The translations under genes and the position numbers were made by a program. The notes below the pieces were generated by a model. It worked only from the letters and a program-made list of their open reading frames with translations. It had not been told where the DNA came from and did no database searches. A stretch of 64,000 nucleotides of DNA, from NCBI RefSeq assembly GCF_022376295.1, contig NZ_CP060140.1, positions 2,112,356 through 2,176,355 on the forward strand, read 5' to 3'. Below are positions 52,985 to 61,894 of the stretch, one piece after another; position 1 is the stretch's first letter, and each line of letters begins with the position of its first letter. Source of the stretch: Nodularia sphaerocarpa UHCC 0038. Its GTDB lineage: Bacteria > Cyanobacteriota > Cyanobacteriia > Cyanobacteriales > Nostocaceae.

Positions 52985-54265
52985 TTACAAAACGTCCCTA
53001 CCCAAATAAGGTTGCAACGCTTCCGGCACTTTAATCGTCCCATCAGGCTGCTGATAATTCTCCAAAATCGCTGCCATAGTTCTACCCACAGCTAAACCAG
53101 AACCGTTTAAAGTATGGACAAACTGCGTCCCCTTCTTACCAGCTTCCTTAAAGCGAATATCAGCCCGTCTTGCTTGGAAATCTACACAATTAGAACAACT
53201 GGAAATTTCTCGATACTTCCCAGAAGAAGGCAACCACACCTCTAAATCATAAGTTTTCGTTGCCCCAAAACCTAAATCAGCAGTACATAAATTAATGACT
53301 CGATAAGGTAATTTTAAAGCTTGTAAAATTGCTTCCGCGTTTACTACCAATTTTTCTAATTCATCAAAAGAAGAACTGGGATGAACAAGTTTTACTAACT
53401 CAACTTTATTAAATTGATGCAGACGGATTAAACCCCGCATATCTCGCCCATAACTTCCCGCTTCTCGACGAAAACAGGGAGTATAAGCACAGTGATAAAT
53501 TGGTAATTCTTCCGCAGCTAAAATTTCTCCCCGGTAAAGGTTGGTAACGGGAACTTCTGCTGTGGGTATCAACCACAATTCATCATCAGCACATTTAAAA
53601 CTTTCTTCGGCAAACTTCGGTAACTGACCTGTTCCGGTTAAAGAATCAGTATTCACTAACAAAGGCGGACTAACTTCTATATAGCCAGCTTCTGTTTGCG
53701 TCTTCAGCATAAACTGAATTAATGCTCTTTCTAAAGCCGCACCCGCACCGACGAGAGTCACAAACCGACTTTGGGCAACTTTCACAGCTCGCTCAAAGTT
53801 GAGAATACCCATTTTTTCGCCGATTTCCCAATGGGGAATAATCTTTGGGTTTTCAGGTAGATATTCATCACCCCAGCGCCGCACTTCTTGATTATCATCT
53901 TCACTTGTGCCAAAAGGCGTGAACTCACTGGGCAAATTGGGGAGTGCTAGCAGCAGTTGCTCAATTTCTGCTTTGATGATTTTTTCTTGCGGTTCCAGTT
54001 CACTTAATTGAGCTTTAACAGAGTTCCCTTCGTCCCGCAGGTCTTGAATTTCAGGAGATTGAGGATCAGTACCAGATTTAATCTTCTGTCCCACAAGCTT
54101 ACCAATTTCGTTACTGCGGGCTTGAAGTTTACTGCGTGTCCCCTCCAGTTCCCGTTGTTGCTTGTCTAACTGTAATATCGGTTCGATGTCGTATTTACCA
54201 CTACGACTGTTCAAACGTTCTTGGATTAATTGGGGATTTTCCCGTATTTGCTTAATATCCAGCAC
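52985..54265 (-). CDS. serS: Seryl-tRNA synthetase
   Basis: A 426-residue class II synthetase that charges tRNA-Ser. The N-terminal ~110 residues form the long coiled-coil arm (LDKQQRELEGTRSKLQARSN) that contacts the tRNA variable arm. Catalytic motifs: motif 2 CFRREAGSYGRDMRGLIRLH, and motif 3 LNGSGLAVGRTMAAILENYQ near the C-terminus. Complete. ATG at 54265. The upstream gene on the same strand is the DUF3611 gene. Confidence 0.97.
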   Translation of the reverse strand: MLDIKQIRENPQLIQERLNSRSGKYDIEPILQLDKQQRELEGTRSKLQARSNEIGKLVGQKIKSGTDPQSPEIQDLRDEGNSVKAQLSELEPQEKIIKAEIEQLLLALPNLPSEFTPFGTSEDDNQEVRRWGDEYLPENPKIIPHWEIGEKMGILNFERAVKVAQSRFVTLVGAGAALERALIQFMLKTQTEAGYIEVSPPLLVNTDSLTGTGQLPKFAEESFKCADDELWLIPTAEVPVTNLYRGEILAAEELPIYHCAYTPCFRREAGSYGRDMRGLIRLHQFNKVELVKLVHPSSSFDELEKLVVNAEAILQALKLPYRVINLCTADLGFGATKTYDLEVWLPSSGKYREISSCSNCVDFQARRADIRFKEAGKKGTQFVHTLNGSGLAVGRTMAAILENYQQPDGTIKVPEALQPYLGRDVL

Positions 54266-54427
54266 AGATTTTTCTTTTGTTTTTTTTGCCTAGGGTCTTC
54301 TTGCCAAAACATCAGCATATAATGATTTTGGCTTGCTATAACAGGGATTGCGAATACAAAAATTTTGCTCTGCCAATCTTGCCAAAGCTACAAAATTCCA
54401 TATTAATTCTAATTCTGACTCAAGCTT

Positions 54428-55006
54428 TCAATTCCTGGTAATGCGATTAAGCAGCCAAATGGACACGACAAGCCCTGCAAAATGGGCTGAGACGGTATTG
54501 ATATTTGCCTGGACTACAAGCATATCTAAACCGCTAATAATCCGCGTAGGGTCAAATAATTGAGTTGTTGCGGCTTGGGGAGATATCGACCTGGCTACCA
54601 ATGTCCCCACAATGGCTTGTGAACCCAATAATGTGACTAGCATTCCCACTAAATTAATCCACAGTCCCAGGCGTAATACTTGCAAGCTTTCACTTTTTCG
54701 AGGGCGGTTACTGGGATTTGAGGATTGCAATTGGTTACCAATTATGGTATAGCGAAAAGCTATATAAATTCCGCCACCTAAAATCACAATTCCGCAAACT
54801 GCTAAAAATACACCAAACCCAGTTCCCGGATTATTGCCTGCGCCATCTCTTTGCCGACTAAATATGGCAAATAGCAGCACAATAATGGCAGAAACAACGC
54901 CTAGGACTAATTGAATCCAAAAGCTAATCCAACCTGTCAGGCGAAAGGTTTGGGCGATCGCCCGGAGATTAGACGAAGACGATGGAGTGTCGGGGTTTTC
55001 TGACAT
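54428..55006 (-). CDS. DUF3611 family membrane protein
   Basis: A 192-residue protein from ATG 55006 (MSENPDTPSSSSNLRAIAQ); an ATG at 55015 is possible. Four membrane spans are visible (SFWIQLVLGVVSAIIVLLFA, FGVFLAVCGIVILGGGIYIA, LGLWINLVGMLVTLLGSQAI, FAGLVVSIWLLNRI). The family occurs in cyanobacteria and chloroplasts; its function is not established. Located directly upstream of serS on the same strand with ~160 bases between. Confidence 0.85.
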   Translation of the reverse strand: MSENPDTPSSSSNLRAIAQTFRLTGWISFWIQLVLGVVSAIIVLLFAIFSRQRDGAGNNPGTGFGVFLAVCGIVILGGGIYIAFRYTIIGNQLQSSNPSNRPRKSESLQVLRLGLWINLVGMLVTLLGSQAIVGTLVARSISPQAATTQLFDPTRIISGLDMLVVQANINTVSAHFAGLVVSIWLLNRITRN

Positions 55007-55015
55007 ACTGATCAC

Positions 55016-55543
55016 TAATGCGCTAAGGACTTGTTAAATTTAATATCACAATTACCAGAGAAAATGTCAGTGTTGAATGCTTATTTGATTGTATATACCA
55101 GTATCTAGGTTTTATCCCGACATTTTACATAGCTGATTTTCTGAGGTTCTGTACTGGGATAATCACTGTAAAACAAAGTGTTTATTAACTTTTGCAGACA
55201 AAACGGCATTTTGCCTGTAAAATTTCTTCGATGGTATTTTATGCTGAGGCAGTTCTAACCAGTTTGGCATCACTTGACACCTGGAGGCTGACGAGGCGAT
55301 CGCTTTAATTGCTCCTCTCCACAATACCTATAACTTGGGTAGGAGTGTCATATTTTGCGCTCCTCAAACTTGCACATTCTTCCTGCGAGTTGAATCACGT
55401 GGGTAATCCAAGTCATGTTTACCCTGGAAAAACCCTGCCAAAGTAGCCAGATATAACTGCTTATTTTGTAGTAGCACTATATACTGTCTACCAGGATTGT
55501 AAATACCACTATTACCAGGCATTTTTTAGCCATTCACTAAACC
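55016..55543. other. 530-bp spacer
   Basis: Divergent spacer between DUF3611 and PadR genes. It has a HIP1 octamer near 55296 and no visible gene or RNA; promoters for both sides are expected. Confidence 0.45.
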
Positions 55544-55891
55544 ATGAAACTTGAGGATATATATCAATTCTTTGAGAATCCTCCGCCAACTTATCTCTGT
55601 CAGGAGCTAGCAATTTGTTACATTTTGTATATTTTATTACAAGGTGAATCCTACGGAACTGAGTTGATCCAGCGATTGGAAACTGAATACCCAATCTATC
55701 GGCTTTCTGATACCGTACTTTATAGTGCGATCAAATTTCTCGAAGACGAAAGGGCGATTAATGGGTATTGGAAGAAACTCGAAGGGCGAGGTCGCCCCCG
55801 GCGGATGTACCAAGTTTCTCCAGAATGGCAAGAACGATCACAACATTTGGCGCATCTTTGGCAAGATTACACAAAGGGGAGAATAAATTAA
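55544..55891 (+). CDS. PadR-family transcriptional regulator
   Basis: A 115-residue winged-helix protein of the PadR family: LAICYILYILLQGESYGTEL, then YRLSDTVLYSAIKFLEDERA (recognition helix region) and EGRGRPRRMYQVSPEWQE (wing and PadR-typical GRPR/YxVSPxG-like strand). PadR proteins usually repress a nearby gene in response to a small ligand; the likely neighbour target is the next gene, 54 bases downstream. ATG at 55544. Confidence 0.92.
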   Translation: MKLEDIYQFFENPPPTYLCQELAICYILYILLQGESYGTELIQRLETEYPIYRLSDTVLYSAIKFLEDERAINGYWKKLEGRGRPRRMYQVSPEWQERSQHLAHLWQDYTKGRIN

Positions 55892-55945
55892 TGAATAATT
55901 GATCATAAATAAGTTTGCTTCAATGAAAACAATAACAATTTATTT

Positions 55946-56479
55946 ATGGATACTGCAATTTTCCCATCTACCTTGCTACTCACCTTGTTATTATCAGTTG
56001 GGCTGTTTTTCTTTATTCGAGCTTCCACCAAAGACCGCATAACAAAAGCACAACTGGTATCTGAACAAGATGAAGATGCTTTAATGCCGAAGGTTAAGGA
56101 GTATTTTCGCTCCCGTTCATACCAAGTAGCAGCAATAGACCGAGAAAAAAATCAAGTGATTTTTGAAGGCTTTGTGCAACCCAGCTTGTTTTTAGCTGTT
56201 TTTTTAACACTACTGGCATTTGGGGGTATGGCTTGTCTGGCGTTGGTTTTATCGATGCTTTTTCCTGACTTCGGTACTTTGTTTATCGGATTGGTAATAC
56301 TGTCACCTTTGAGTGGTCTGTTTTATTGGAAAAAATCAGGAAGATTTGAGAAGGTATCTTTCCAGATAGAGTCACCAAACCAGGGGGAATTAAGCTCTGC
56401 AAGTAAAATTACTGTAATTGCCCATAGAGATGAACTCATGGAGTTACAAAAGGCTTTACAGTTGAAATCTGCTGATTGA
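55946..56479 (+). CDS. Cofactor assembly of complex C subunit B-like (CCB)
   Basis: A 177-residue membrane protein of the CCB2/CCB4-like DUF2930 type, which in plastids helps attach heme ci to cytochrome b6. Two N- and mid-sequence spans (LLLTLLLSVGLFFFIRAST, FLAVFLTLLAFGGMACLALV) and a third (LFIGLVILSPLSGLFYW) surround the family's RASTKDR and VIFEGFVQPS segments. ATG at 55946. Downstream of PadR with only 54 bases between; cotranscription is likely. Confidence 0.8.
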   Translation: MDTAIFPSTLLLTLLLSVGLFFFIRASTKDRITKAQLVSEQDEDALMPKVKEYFRSRSYQVAAIDREKNQVIFEGFVQPSLFLAVFLTLLAFGGMACLALVLSMLFPDFGTLFIGLVILSPLSGLFYWKKSGRFEKVSFQIESPNQGELSSASKITVIAHRDELMELQKALQLKSAD

Positions 56480-56855
56480 GATCAGGGAGGAGAACAAAGT
56501 TTGCAGCAACATAAGTTTTCCCTACGACATGGCATCGTAGGGAAAAGATTATATTTGCTTACAGAGCCTCTTGGGCAATCCATTGGAGGAGAGCGCAACT
56601 CAACTCTCACTTGCGGATGCATTTTGCTCTATCTGACTCCCCTCTGCATCATTTGACTAGAAATCAATTCACTCAAACCAAAGTGGTTTGAAAAGAAGTT
56701 GATTTTTTGATGAAGTCCAATTAACTGGACTGGATATACTGGCAAATCAGTCACAAACTTAAAAAAAACCAAAACTTTGCATAAACTGAGCAACTTTACC
56801 AGTTAAATGATTGGCATAAGCCACATTTGGTGACTTTAAGATGACCATTTATGAT
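56480..56855. other. Spacer with three hairpins
   Basis: Convergent spacer holding the 31-nt hairpin at 56516, TCAAACCA-AAG-TGGTTTGA at 56673-56691 and AGTCCA-ATTAAC-TGGACT at 56714-56731. This is more structure than a terminator needs, so a small RNA is possible. Confidence 0.45.
56516..56546. terminator. Perfect 12-bp hairpin after CCB gene
   Basis: TTTTCCCTACGA-CATGGCA-TCGTAGGGAAAA, a perfect inverted repeat 37 bases after the CCB stop. Probably ends that transcript, though no T-run follows. Confidence 0.7.
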
Positions 56856-57173
56856 TTAGCGGCTAGCCATAGCCACGGTTTCCATACCTGCGGGAGCTTC
56901 TAATGTCCGCAGGCTGGGAAACAAGAAATGGTTTTCTTCCACGTATTGAGCGCCAAACAGACCCTTTTCTGCCCAGAAATAACGGTCTGTAGTGTGTTCA
57001 TTTCGCTTTACAAGTAGCAATGCAGGTGGCGCGATCCCTTCAGCTTGAATGAATTTTCTCGCTGCTGTCACAGGTTTTTCTTCGCCACTTTCGATGCTAT
57101 ATTGAGGCACGTGTTCTAAAATGCGTCGTCCTTCTTGGCGACGACGACTTTTCCGTTTACGTCTTCTTGCCAA
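56856..57173 (-). CDS. DUF3155 family protein
   Basis: A 105-residue cyanobacterial protein. Its start is taken as TTG 57173: GAGGGAG stands about eight bases upstream, and the resulting N-terminus (M)ARRRKRKSRRRQEGRRIL matches the basic start expected of the family. A TTG at 57194 would add seven residues but would place the ribosome site inside the gene. After the basic region come FIQAEGIAPPALLLVKRN and TDRYFWAEKGLFGAQYVEEN. No function is known. Confidence 0.86.
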   Translation of the reverse strand: MARRRKRKSRRRQEGRRILEHVPQYSIESGEEKPVTAARKFIQAEGIAPPALLLVKRNEHTTDRYFWAEKGLFGAQYVEENHFLFPSLRTLEAPAGMETVAMASR

Positions 57174-57438
57174 CTTATTTTCTCCCTCTTTCAAGCTATA
57201 GATTGTAGTTATAGCTACAAAATCCGTCGCAATTATATAAGTTCTAGTTCAAAATATCAAGTGTTCTTAAAGTTTTGATACAGAAAAAATAATGTTTGAA
57301 ATTGGTAAAGCATATAATCCCCCGGTGCAAACCATTACTGCAAAGATTTAGTTAAGCTTTATTCAAAGAGTCAGAAAAAATAAAGCAACTTCTTTCTATC
57401 TTCGCTCAAATTCTGTGATCCTGACCAAAAGCTAAAAA

Positions 57439-58812
57439 ATGTTAATGTCTGCCAGTTCAGATTTTGTTGCTCTATGCCGAGAGCAAATAGCACTGCTGAC
57501 CCAAGGGCTGGGCGCATCTTTAAGTGTTGTTTACTTAACACAAGAATTGGTGGATGCTCCTGCTGGTGAGGCCAAACTCATTCCTGTAGTGGTTTACCCG
57601 GAAACAGCAGTATTACAACCAGGGGAAGAAATAGCTCAGGCTACAGTGGCGGATGTTTTGGTATTACCTCAGCAACAGAGTAAGTTATTGACGGCTGGGA
57701 CGGGATCACCGATTTCATCGCAGGAGACAACGAAACCAGATGCTGAACAACCGGATTTTAAAGCGGAATCTCGGCGCAGTGTCCACCAAATTGTGCTGCC
57801 TCTGATCCATGAGGGTGTGATGATGGGGCTATTGGTGACAGGTAGAGAAGATAGGGCTTGGAATGAAAAAGAGCAAAGCGAAATTCAAAAAATAGTCCAG
57901 ACGCTGGCGATCGCCTGTATTCTAGATCAACGTCGCGCCTGGTTACAGCATCAGCTACATCAACAACAAATTATCCAAGAACAGCAGCGCGATTTGCTCG
58001 ATAACCTCCTGCACCAGTTTCGTAACCCTTTAACAGCAATCAGAACCTTTGGCAAACTGCTATTAAAACGGCTGCGACCAGGTGATCCCAATCGCGAGGT
58101 AGGAGCGAATATTGTCCGGGAAAGCGATCGCCTCGAAGAATTATTGCAACAGTTTGATCAAGTAATTGACTGGACAGAGGCAGATTTCGCCCCCAAGTCA
58201 TTGCCTGAAAACGAAGTATTTGTAGAAGCAACTGTAGAAAGAGAACCCAAACCAGCACTATTACTCCCCGGAACGGGAGACAAAGAAACTGATTGCTTTG
58301 TAGTTGATTTATTAACACCATTATTAGTCTCGGCTCAAGCAATAGCACAGGAGCGCCATCTACAACTGAAAACAGAAATACCTGGGAATTTGCCTCTGGT
58401 AAAAGTTAATGTCAAAGCATTGCAAGAGGTCTTCAGCAATATCATTGATAATGCTTTAAAGTACACTCCTCCGGGCGGCAAAATTGTTATTCAGGTAGGA
58501 CAAGAAAAAGCTCATTTTCAAGGAATTGCCATTAGTAATACTGGATCTGGGATTCCCCCAGAAGATTTAGCACATTTGGGAGAACGCCATTATCGGGGAG
58601 TACAAGGGCAAACTGAAATTCCTGGTAGTGGTTTGGGACTAGCGATCGCTAAACAATTAATACAACAAATGCAGGGCGAAATTGAAATTTTCAGCCCTGC
58701 AATTAATTCAACTATGTCTTCAACCGATGCACCCGGAACTACTTTTATAATTTGGTTACCTATGAGGAAGCAGGGGAGCAGGGAGCAGGGAGCAGGGGAG
58801 AGAAAACGGTAA
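57439..58812 (+). CDS. GAF-domain sensor histidine kinase
   Basis: A 457-residue cytoplasmic kinase: N-terminal GAF-like domain (~10-160, HQIVLPLIHEGVMMGLLVTG), an HisKA domain with H192 in LLHQFRNPLTAIRTFGKLLL, and an HATPase with NIIDNALKYTPPGGK and SGLGLAIAKQLIQQMQGEIE. No membrane span; the GAF domain would sense a small ligand or a bilin, though no clear bilin-Cys motif is seen. No response regulator is adjacent. The last ~15 residues (RKQGSREQGAGERKR) come from a GGGAGCA heptad repeat, so the native C-terminus has been extended or replaced. ATG at 57439. Confidence 0.92.
   Translation: MLMSASSDFVALCREQIALLTQGLGASLSVVYLTQELVDAPAGEAKLIPVVVYPETAVLQPGEEIAQATVADVLVLPQQQSKLLTAGTGSPISSQETTKPDAEQPDFKAESRRSVHQIVLPLIHEGVMMGLLVTGREDRAWNEKEQSEIQKIVQTLAIACILDQRRAWLQHQLHQQQIIQEQQRDLLDNLLHQFRNPLTAIRTFGKLLLKRLRPGDPNREVGANIVRESDRLEELLQQFDQVIDWTEADFAPKSLPENEVFVEATVEREPKPALLLPGTGDKETDCFVVDLLTPLLVSAQAIAQERHLQLKTEIPGNLPLVKVNVKALQEVFSNIIDNALKYTPPGGKIVIQVGQEKAHFQGIAISNTGSGIPPEDLAHLGERHYRGVQGQTEIPGSGLGLAIAKQLIQQMQGEIEIFSPAINSTMSSTDAPGTTFIIWLPMRKQGSREQGAGERKR
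58771..58800. repeat. GGGAGCA heptad repeat in a coding end
   Basis: About four units, in the 3' end of the histidine kinase gene; the same unit occurs near 32.5-32.7 kb. Confidence 0.88.
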
Positions 58813-58816
58813 CTTC

Positions 58817-58874
58817 CCAATGACCAATAACCAATGACCAATGACCAATGACCAATGACTAATAACCAATGACT
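58817..58874. repeat. CAATGAC heptad repeat (STRR)
   Basis: About eight ACCAATG/ACTAATA units between the kinase gene and the SLH-domain gene; same unit as 15821-15875. Confidence 0.88.
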
Positions 58875-60123
58875 ATCTAACTGAAACCAGGAACTGTTGA
58901 TTGATTGTCATTTGTAAATCGGTATTTGGTGCGATGGTAATTAAGTCAACGCTGTTTCTACCAAAGAACAGACCAATCAAACCACCAATAGCCGCACCAC
59001 CCAGGACTTCTTCTGTCGCCACTGCGCGATCGCCTGTCACAGCAGATACCGCAGCAGCAGCACCAGCACCTAATACAGTATTCTTGATAATTGCATTGGT
59101 GCTAGTACCCTTTCTAATGGTTTCAGTTTTAGTAATCACTTCTGAAGAAGCGTTAATCGCATACTCTTGACCCGTGGTCAAAATCAGTTTTTCCGCAACG
59201 AATTGAGAACCGCCTTGAGCAGGTTGCAGTTTACCGATAACTCGACTACCAGCCGGAATCACTACAGTTCCTTCTTGGGTAACTACACTTTGGTCTACTG
59301 TCAGAGTCAAAGGTGCTGTTTCATCTTTTGTTACCAGAATTTTTTCTGCCTGATCATACTTGATAGGAATAGTAGTCCCTTGGGGAATGGTAACAGATAC
59401 AGGTGTGGGAGTCGTAGGTTGAAGAGCGACAATATAGGGAGAATTAATTGCTGTAGCTTGACCAGAACGGACTAACGCCTGATAGATAAAAGCTGCTACC
59501 TGTGCGCGTGTCGCTGTTGCAGTGGGATTTAGGAACTGAACATTAGGATAGTTGACCACAATTCGCTGTTCAGTTGCTGCGGCGACGGGACTACGCGCCC
59601 AGTCAGCAATATTAAAGTTATCACTGAAAGTTTGCAACGTGCTTTGGGCATTAGCAGTAGGCGAATAATTGAGACCGTTGGCTAAAGCTACCAAAGCCTG
59701 TTGGCGGGGAATAGCCTGATTAGGCTCGAAGCGATTACCGGGATATCCTGATAAGAAGCCATTCACATAGGATTGTCTAATGGCATTAGATGCCCAATAA
59801 TTACTGGGGACATCCACAAAATTAATTGCTTGCCGTTCTGGTGTGCTTGAGAAAGCGTTGGTAACCATTGTCGCAAATTGAGCGCGGGTTACTGGCTGTT
59901 CGGGACGGAAACTACCATCAGGAAAACCAGCAATTACTCCTCTCTGTGACAATTGTGCAATGAACCCTGATGCCCAATAGTTAGACGGAACATCAGAAAA
60001 TCTCGTTTGCGCTGTTTGAGCTAAAGATGGTGCAGCTGTAATCAAGGGTGCTACAGTACCTGCGGTGACGCTTAAAGCCATCAGTGCAGCAGTTCCAGAT
60101 TGCCAACGATTTAAATTTAACAT
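58873..60123 (-). CDS. SLH-domain exported protein with glycine zipper
   Basis: A 416-residue exported protein. Signal peptide (AALMALSVTAGTVAPLITAA, then APSLAQTAQ), followed by SLH repeats (residues ~40-220, with FSDVPSNYWASGFIAQLSQR and FVDVPSNYWASNAIRQSY as the clear units) that would bind the cell wall or S-layer polymer, a Pro/Thr linker, and a C-terminal domain with IPAGSRVIGKLQPAQGG, INASSEVITKTE and a glycine zipper (VLGAGAAAAVSAVTGDRAV, LGGAAIGGLIGLFFG). The C-terminal half is paralogous to the gene at 60.8-61.5 kb. ATG at 60123. Confidence 0.86.
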   Translation of the reverse strand: MLNLNRWQSGTAALMALSVTAGTVAPLITAAPSLAQTAQTRFSDVPSNYWASGFIAQLSQRGVIAGFPDGSFRPEQPVTRAQFATMVTNAFSSTPERQAINFVDVPSNYWASNAIRQSYVNGFLSGYPGNRFEPNQAIPRQQALVALANGLNYSPTANAQSTLQTFSDNFNIADWARSPVAAATEQRIVVNYPNVQFLNPTATATRAQVAAFIYQALVRSGQATAINSPYIVALQPTTPTPVSVTIPQGTTIPIKYDQAEKILVTKDETAPLTLTVDQSVVTQEGTVVIPAGSRVIGKLQPAQGGSQFVAEKLILTTGQEYAINASSEVITKTETIRKGTSTNAIIKNTVLGAGAAAAVSAVTGDRAVATEEVLGGAAIGGLIGLFFGRNSVDLITIAPNTDLQMTINQQFLVSVR

Positions 60124-60680
60124 TGCTTTTTACTCCAGTAAATTTAAGTTTTTCTTCTCTTAGCTATTCTGACAAGTTACGCGATCAAAAGTTCCTTAGT
60201 TTTTTATTTTTAATCAGTAACCTAACAACCTTAAATATTTGGTAAATTTCCTCTTTCTACTATTAATAATTAATCGCTATACCATTCCTGGATAAAAATG
60301 CCCTTACCTTGCCTAAGTCGGCAGACTTTTTTCGTCAACTTGTGGCATTTCTGGCTTTTGGCGAATCAAGCCCAGGGTTCAAAGAATAAACTGAGCGCTC
60401 ATCCCGCAATGATCACAGAGAATTGGTATTGATATTAATATTTTACAAATTGAAATTGGATTACCCAATTAAGTGCGTTTCAACTTGGGTTTGATAGTTG
60501 GTTAATCATTTAATTAGTGATTACTAACAACCGCAAGCTAAAACGAACTTATATATTTACCCAGACGCTACGGCAATAAAAATAGTTGCAATCGGATGAA
60601 ATATTTTTGACTCTTTCTTTATGAGTATTTAACTAGCTCTCATCTGTGTCTTTTGGTATACACACTGATAGCAATTCACA

Positions 60681-60717
60681 AACCCCAGGTTTTTAGATCA
60701 ACTGGGGTTCGCTTTTT
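60681..60717 (+). terminator. Intrinsic terminator without an upstream gene
   Basis: AACCCCAG (60681-60688) pairs with CTGGGGTT (60702-60709), followed by CGCTTTTTC. The T-run lies on the + strand only. Confidence 0.7.
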
Positions 60718-60742
60718 CTGGCAATGCTCACCTAGAAAAAAT

Positions 60743-60780
60743 GAAGCGATCGCCTACTAGAATTACAGTAGCGATCGCTT
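60743..60780 (-). terminator. HIP1-bearing hairpin downstream of exported-protein gene
   Basis: AAGCGATCGCCTACT and AGTAGCGATCGCTT pair with one bulge; each arm carries a HIP1 core. It lies ~40 bases after the 60821 stop on the minus strand. Confidence 0.5.
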
Positions 60781-60820
60781 ATGGTAGATAATTAAACTCA
60801 CGGCGGTAACAAAGTCAAAT

Positions 60821-61525
60821 TTAATAGCGGTCTATAACTAAATTAGAATTAAGTGCCAGCCGCAAATCCTGTTCTGGTCTTAAAACGAATACCTCCGCTT
60901 CTTCTTTCCGTAGCAGTACACTGGCTAAAGCACCAGCCGCCGCACCACCCAGAGGTTCTAAAATTTCAATTCGGCGATTACCTGTAATTAATGAAATTGC
61001 CGTAGCAGTACCAGCACCAATAGCTGCATCTGTCAAGATTCTGCTGCTGTTCTTTTTGCTAACTTTTTCCGTTCTGCTCACTACCTGAGAAGAAGCATTA
61101 ATCGGCTGGCGACGGCCAGAGGGAAATACTAATTCCCGTGCTACAAATTGCACACCTCTCACATTATCATTATCTCTGTTTGTGCCGTTGAAATATACAG
61201 GTTCTAGCCTTCCTACAACTTCAGTGTTTCTCGGAATTAAAACATTTCTCTGAGCATCGGTGATGTCGTTGGATATTTTCAATGTCAGATTTACTGTTTC
61301 CCCCCGACTCACAACCACTTGCTCCTTGTCGTGTGTCACCGGAAAAATGACATTAGCATTAGCAGGAATTGTGACTGTTCTCGATTGCTCAAATGTTCTC
61401 GGTTGCCCAATATTATACTGAGCATTCGCAGGAGCCAAGGCAATCATGGGCATAACCCCAGTCGTAGTAATTGCCATTGTCATCAGTGCGGCGGTTCTAA
61501 ATTTCCATTGGTGGAGGTTAGTCAT
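60821..61525 (-). CDS. Exported glycine-zipper protein, paralogue of the SLH protein
   Basis: A 234-residue exported protein: signal peptide (AALMTMAITTTGVMPMIAL, then APANAQ), IPRNTEVVGRLEPVYFNG and INASSQVVSRTEKVSKK, and a glycine-rich C-terminus (AIGAGTATAISLITGNRRIE, GGAAAGALASVLL). These blocks align with the C-terminal half of the SLH-domain gene, so the two are paralogues, one with SLH repeats and one without. The IPAGS/IPRNT-x-VVGRLEP block somewhat resembles TrbI/VirB10 sequences, but that is a weak likeness. The ATG at 61525 is preceded directly by an AATCCAAA repeat rather than a ribosome site. Confidence 0.82.
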   Translation of the reverse strand: MTNLHQWKFRTAALMTMAITTTGVMPMIALAPANAQYNIGQPRTFEQSRTVTIPANANVIFPVTHDKEQVVVSRGETVNLTLKISNDITDAQRNVLIPRNTEVVGRLEPVYFNGTNRDNDNVRGVQFVARELVFPSGRRQPINASSQVVSRTEKVSKKNSSRILTDAAIGAGTATAISLITGNRRIEILEPLGGAAAGALASVLLRKEEAEVFVLRPEQDLRLALNSNLVIDRY

Positions 61526-61529
61526 ACAA

Positions 61530-61585
61530 TTTTGGATTTTGGATTTTGGATTTTGGATTTTGGATTTTGGATTTTGGATTTTGGA
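61530..61585. repeat. TTTTGGA heptad, eight perfect units, at a start codon
   Basis: Eight exact TTTTGGA units (AATCCAA type on the coding strand) end five bases before the start codon of the exported protein, replacing the usual leader. No Shine-Dalgarno sequence lies between them. Confidence 0.9.
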
Positions 61586-61894
61586 TTCACCCCTCAGATA
61601 AATCTAGGGGCTGAGGATGCTTGCGCTTGATCTCTGTGGTGTATTCTCTGACGAGAATTGACGCTGATTGTTTCTGATTGGGTTTCACCGTGACTATAGT
61701 CATAGATCAATGAAATTTTTGTTGAACATGAGCAAAATCATTTACCTCAGATGAAAAAATAGTTCATTTAATTATTAATTTTCGTAAAAATACTGACTTA
61801 AAGACTAGAATAGTGATAATCACATAGCTAAACTATCAAATAGTGCATCTGTACTGCCAGTTCGTAAAACTTTAGACGTGGCGCTATAGCCTCA

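Larger units (their letters stand above)
60124..60820. other. 700-bp spacer with an unassigned terminator
   Basis: No protein gene seen. It has a canonical + strand terminator at 60681-60717 and a HIP1-containing hairpin at 60743-60780. No + strand protein gene lies upstream of the terminator within 1.8 kb, so a small RNA is a candidate. Confidence 0.5.

Noticed and set aside
57439..58812. Bilin-binding phytochrome-type GAF kinase
   Set aside because: No chromophore cysteine motif is visible in the GAF region.
60821..61525. Conjugation protein TrbI/VirB10
   Set aside because: The likeness is confined to one short beta-rich block, and no other conjugation genes are present.
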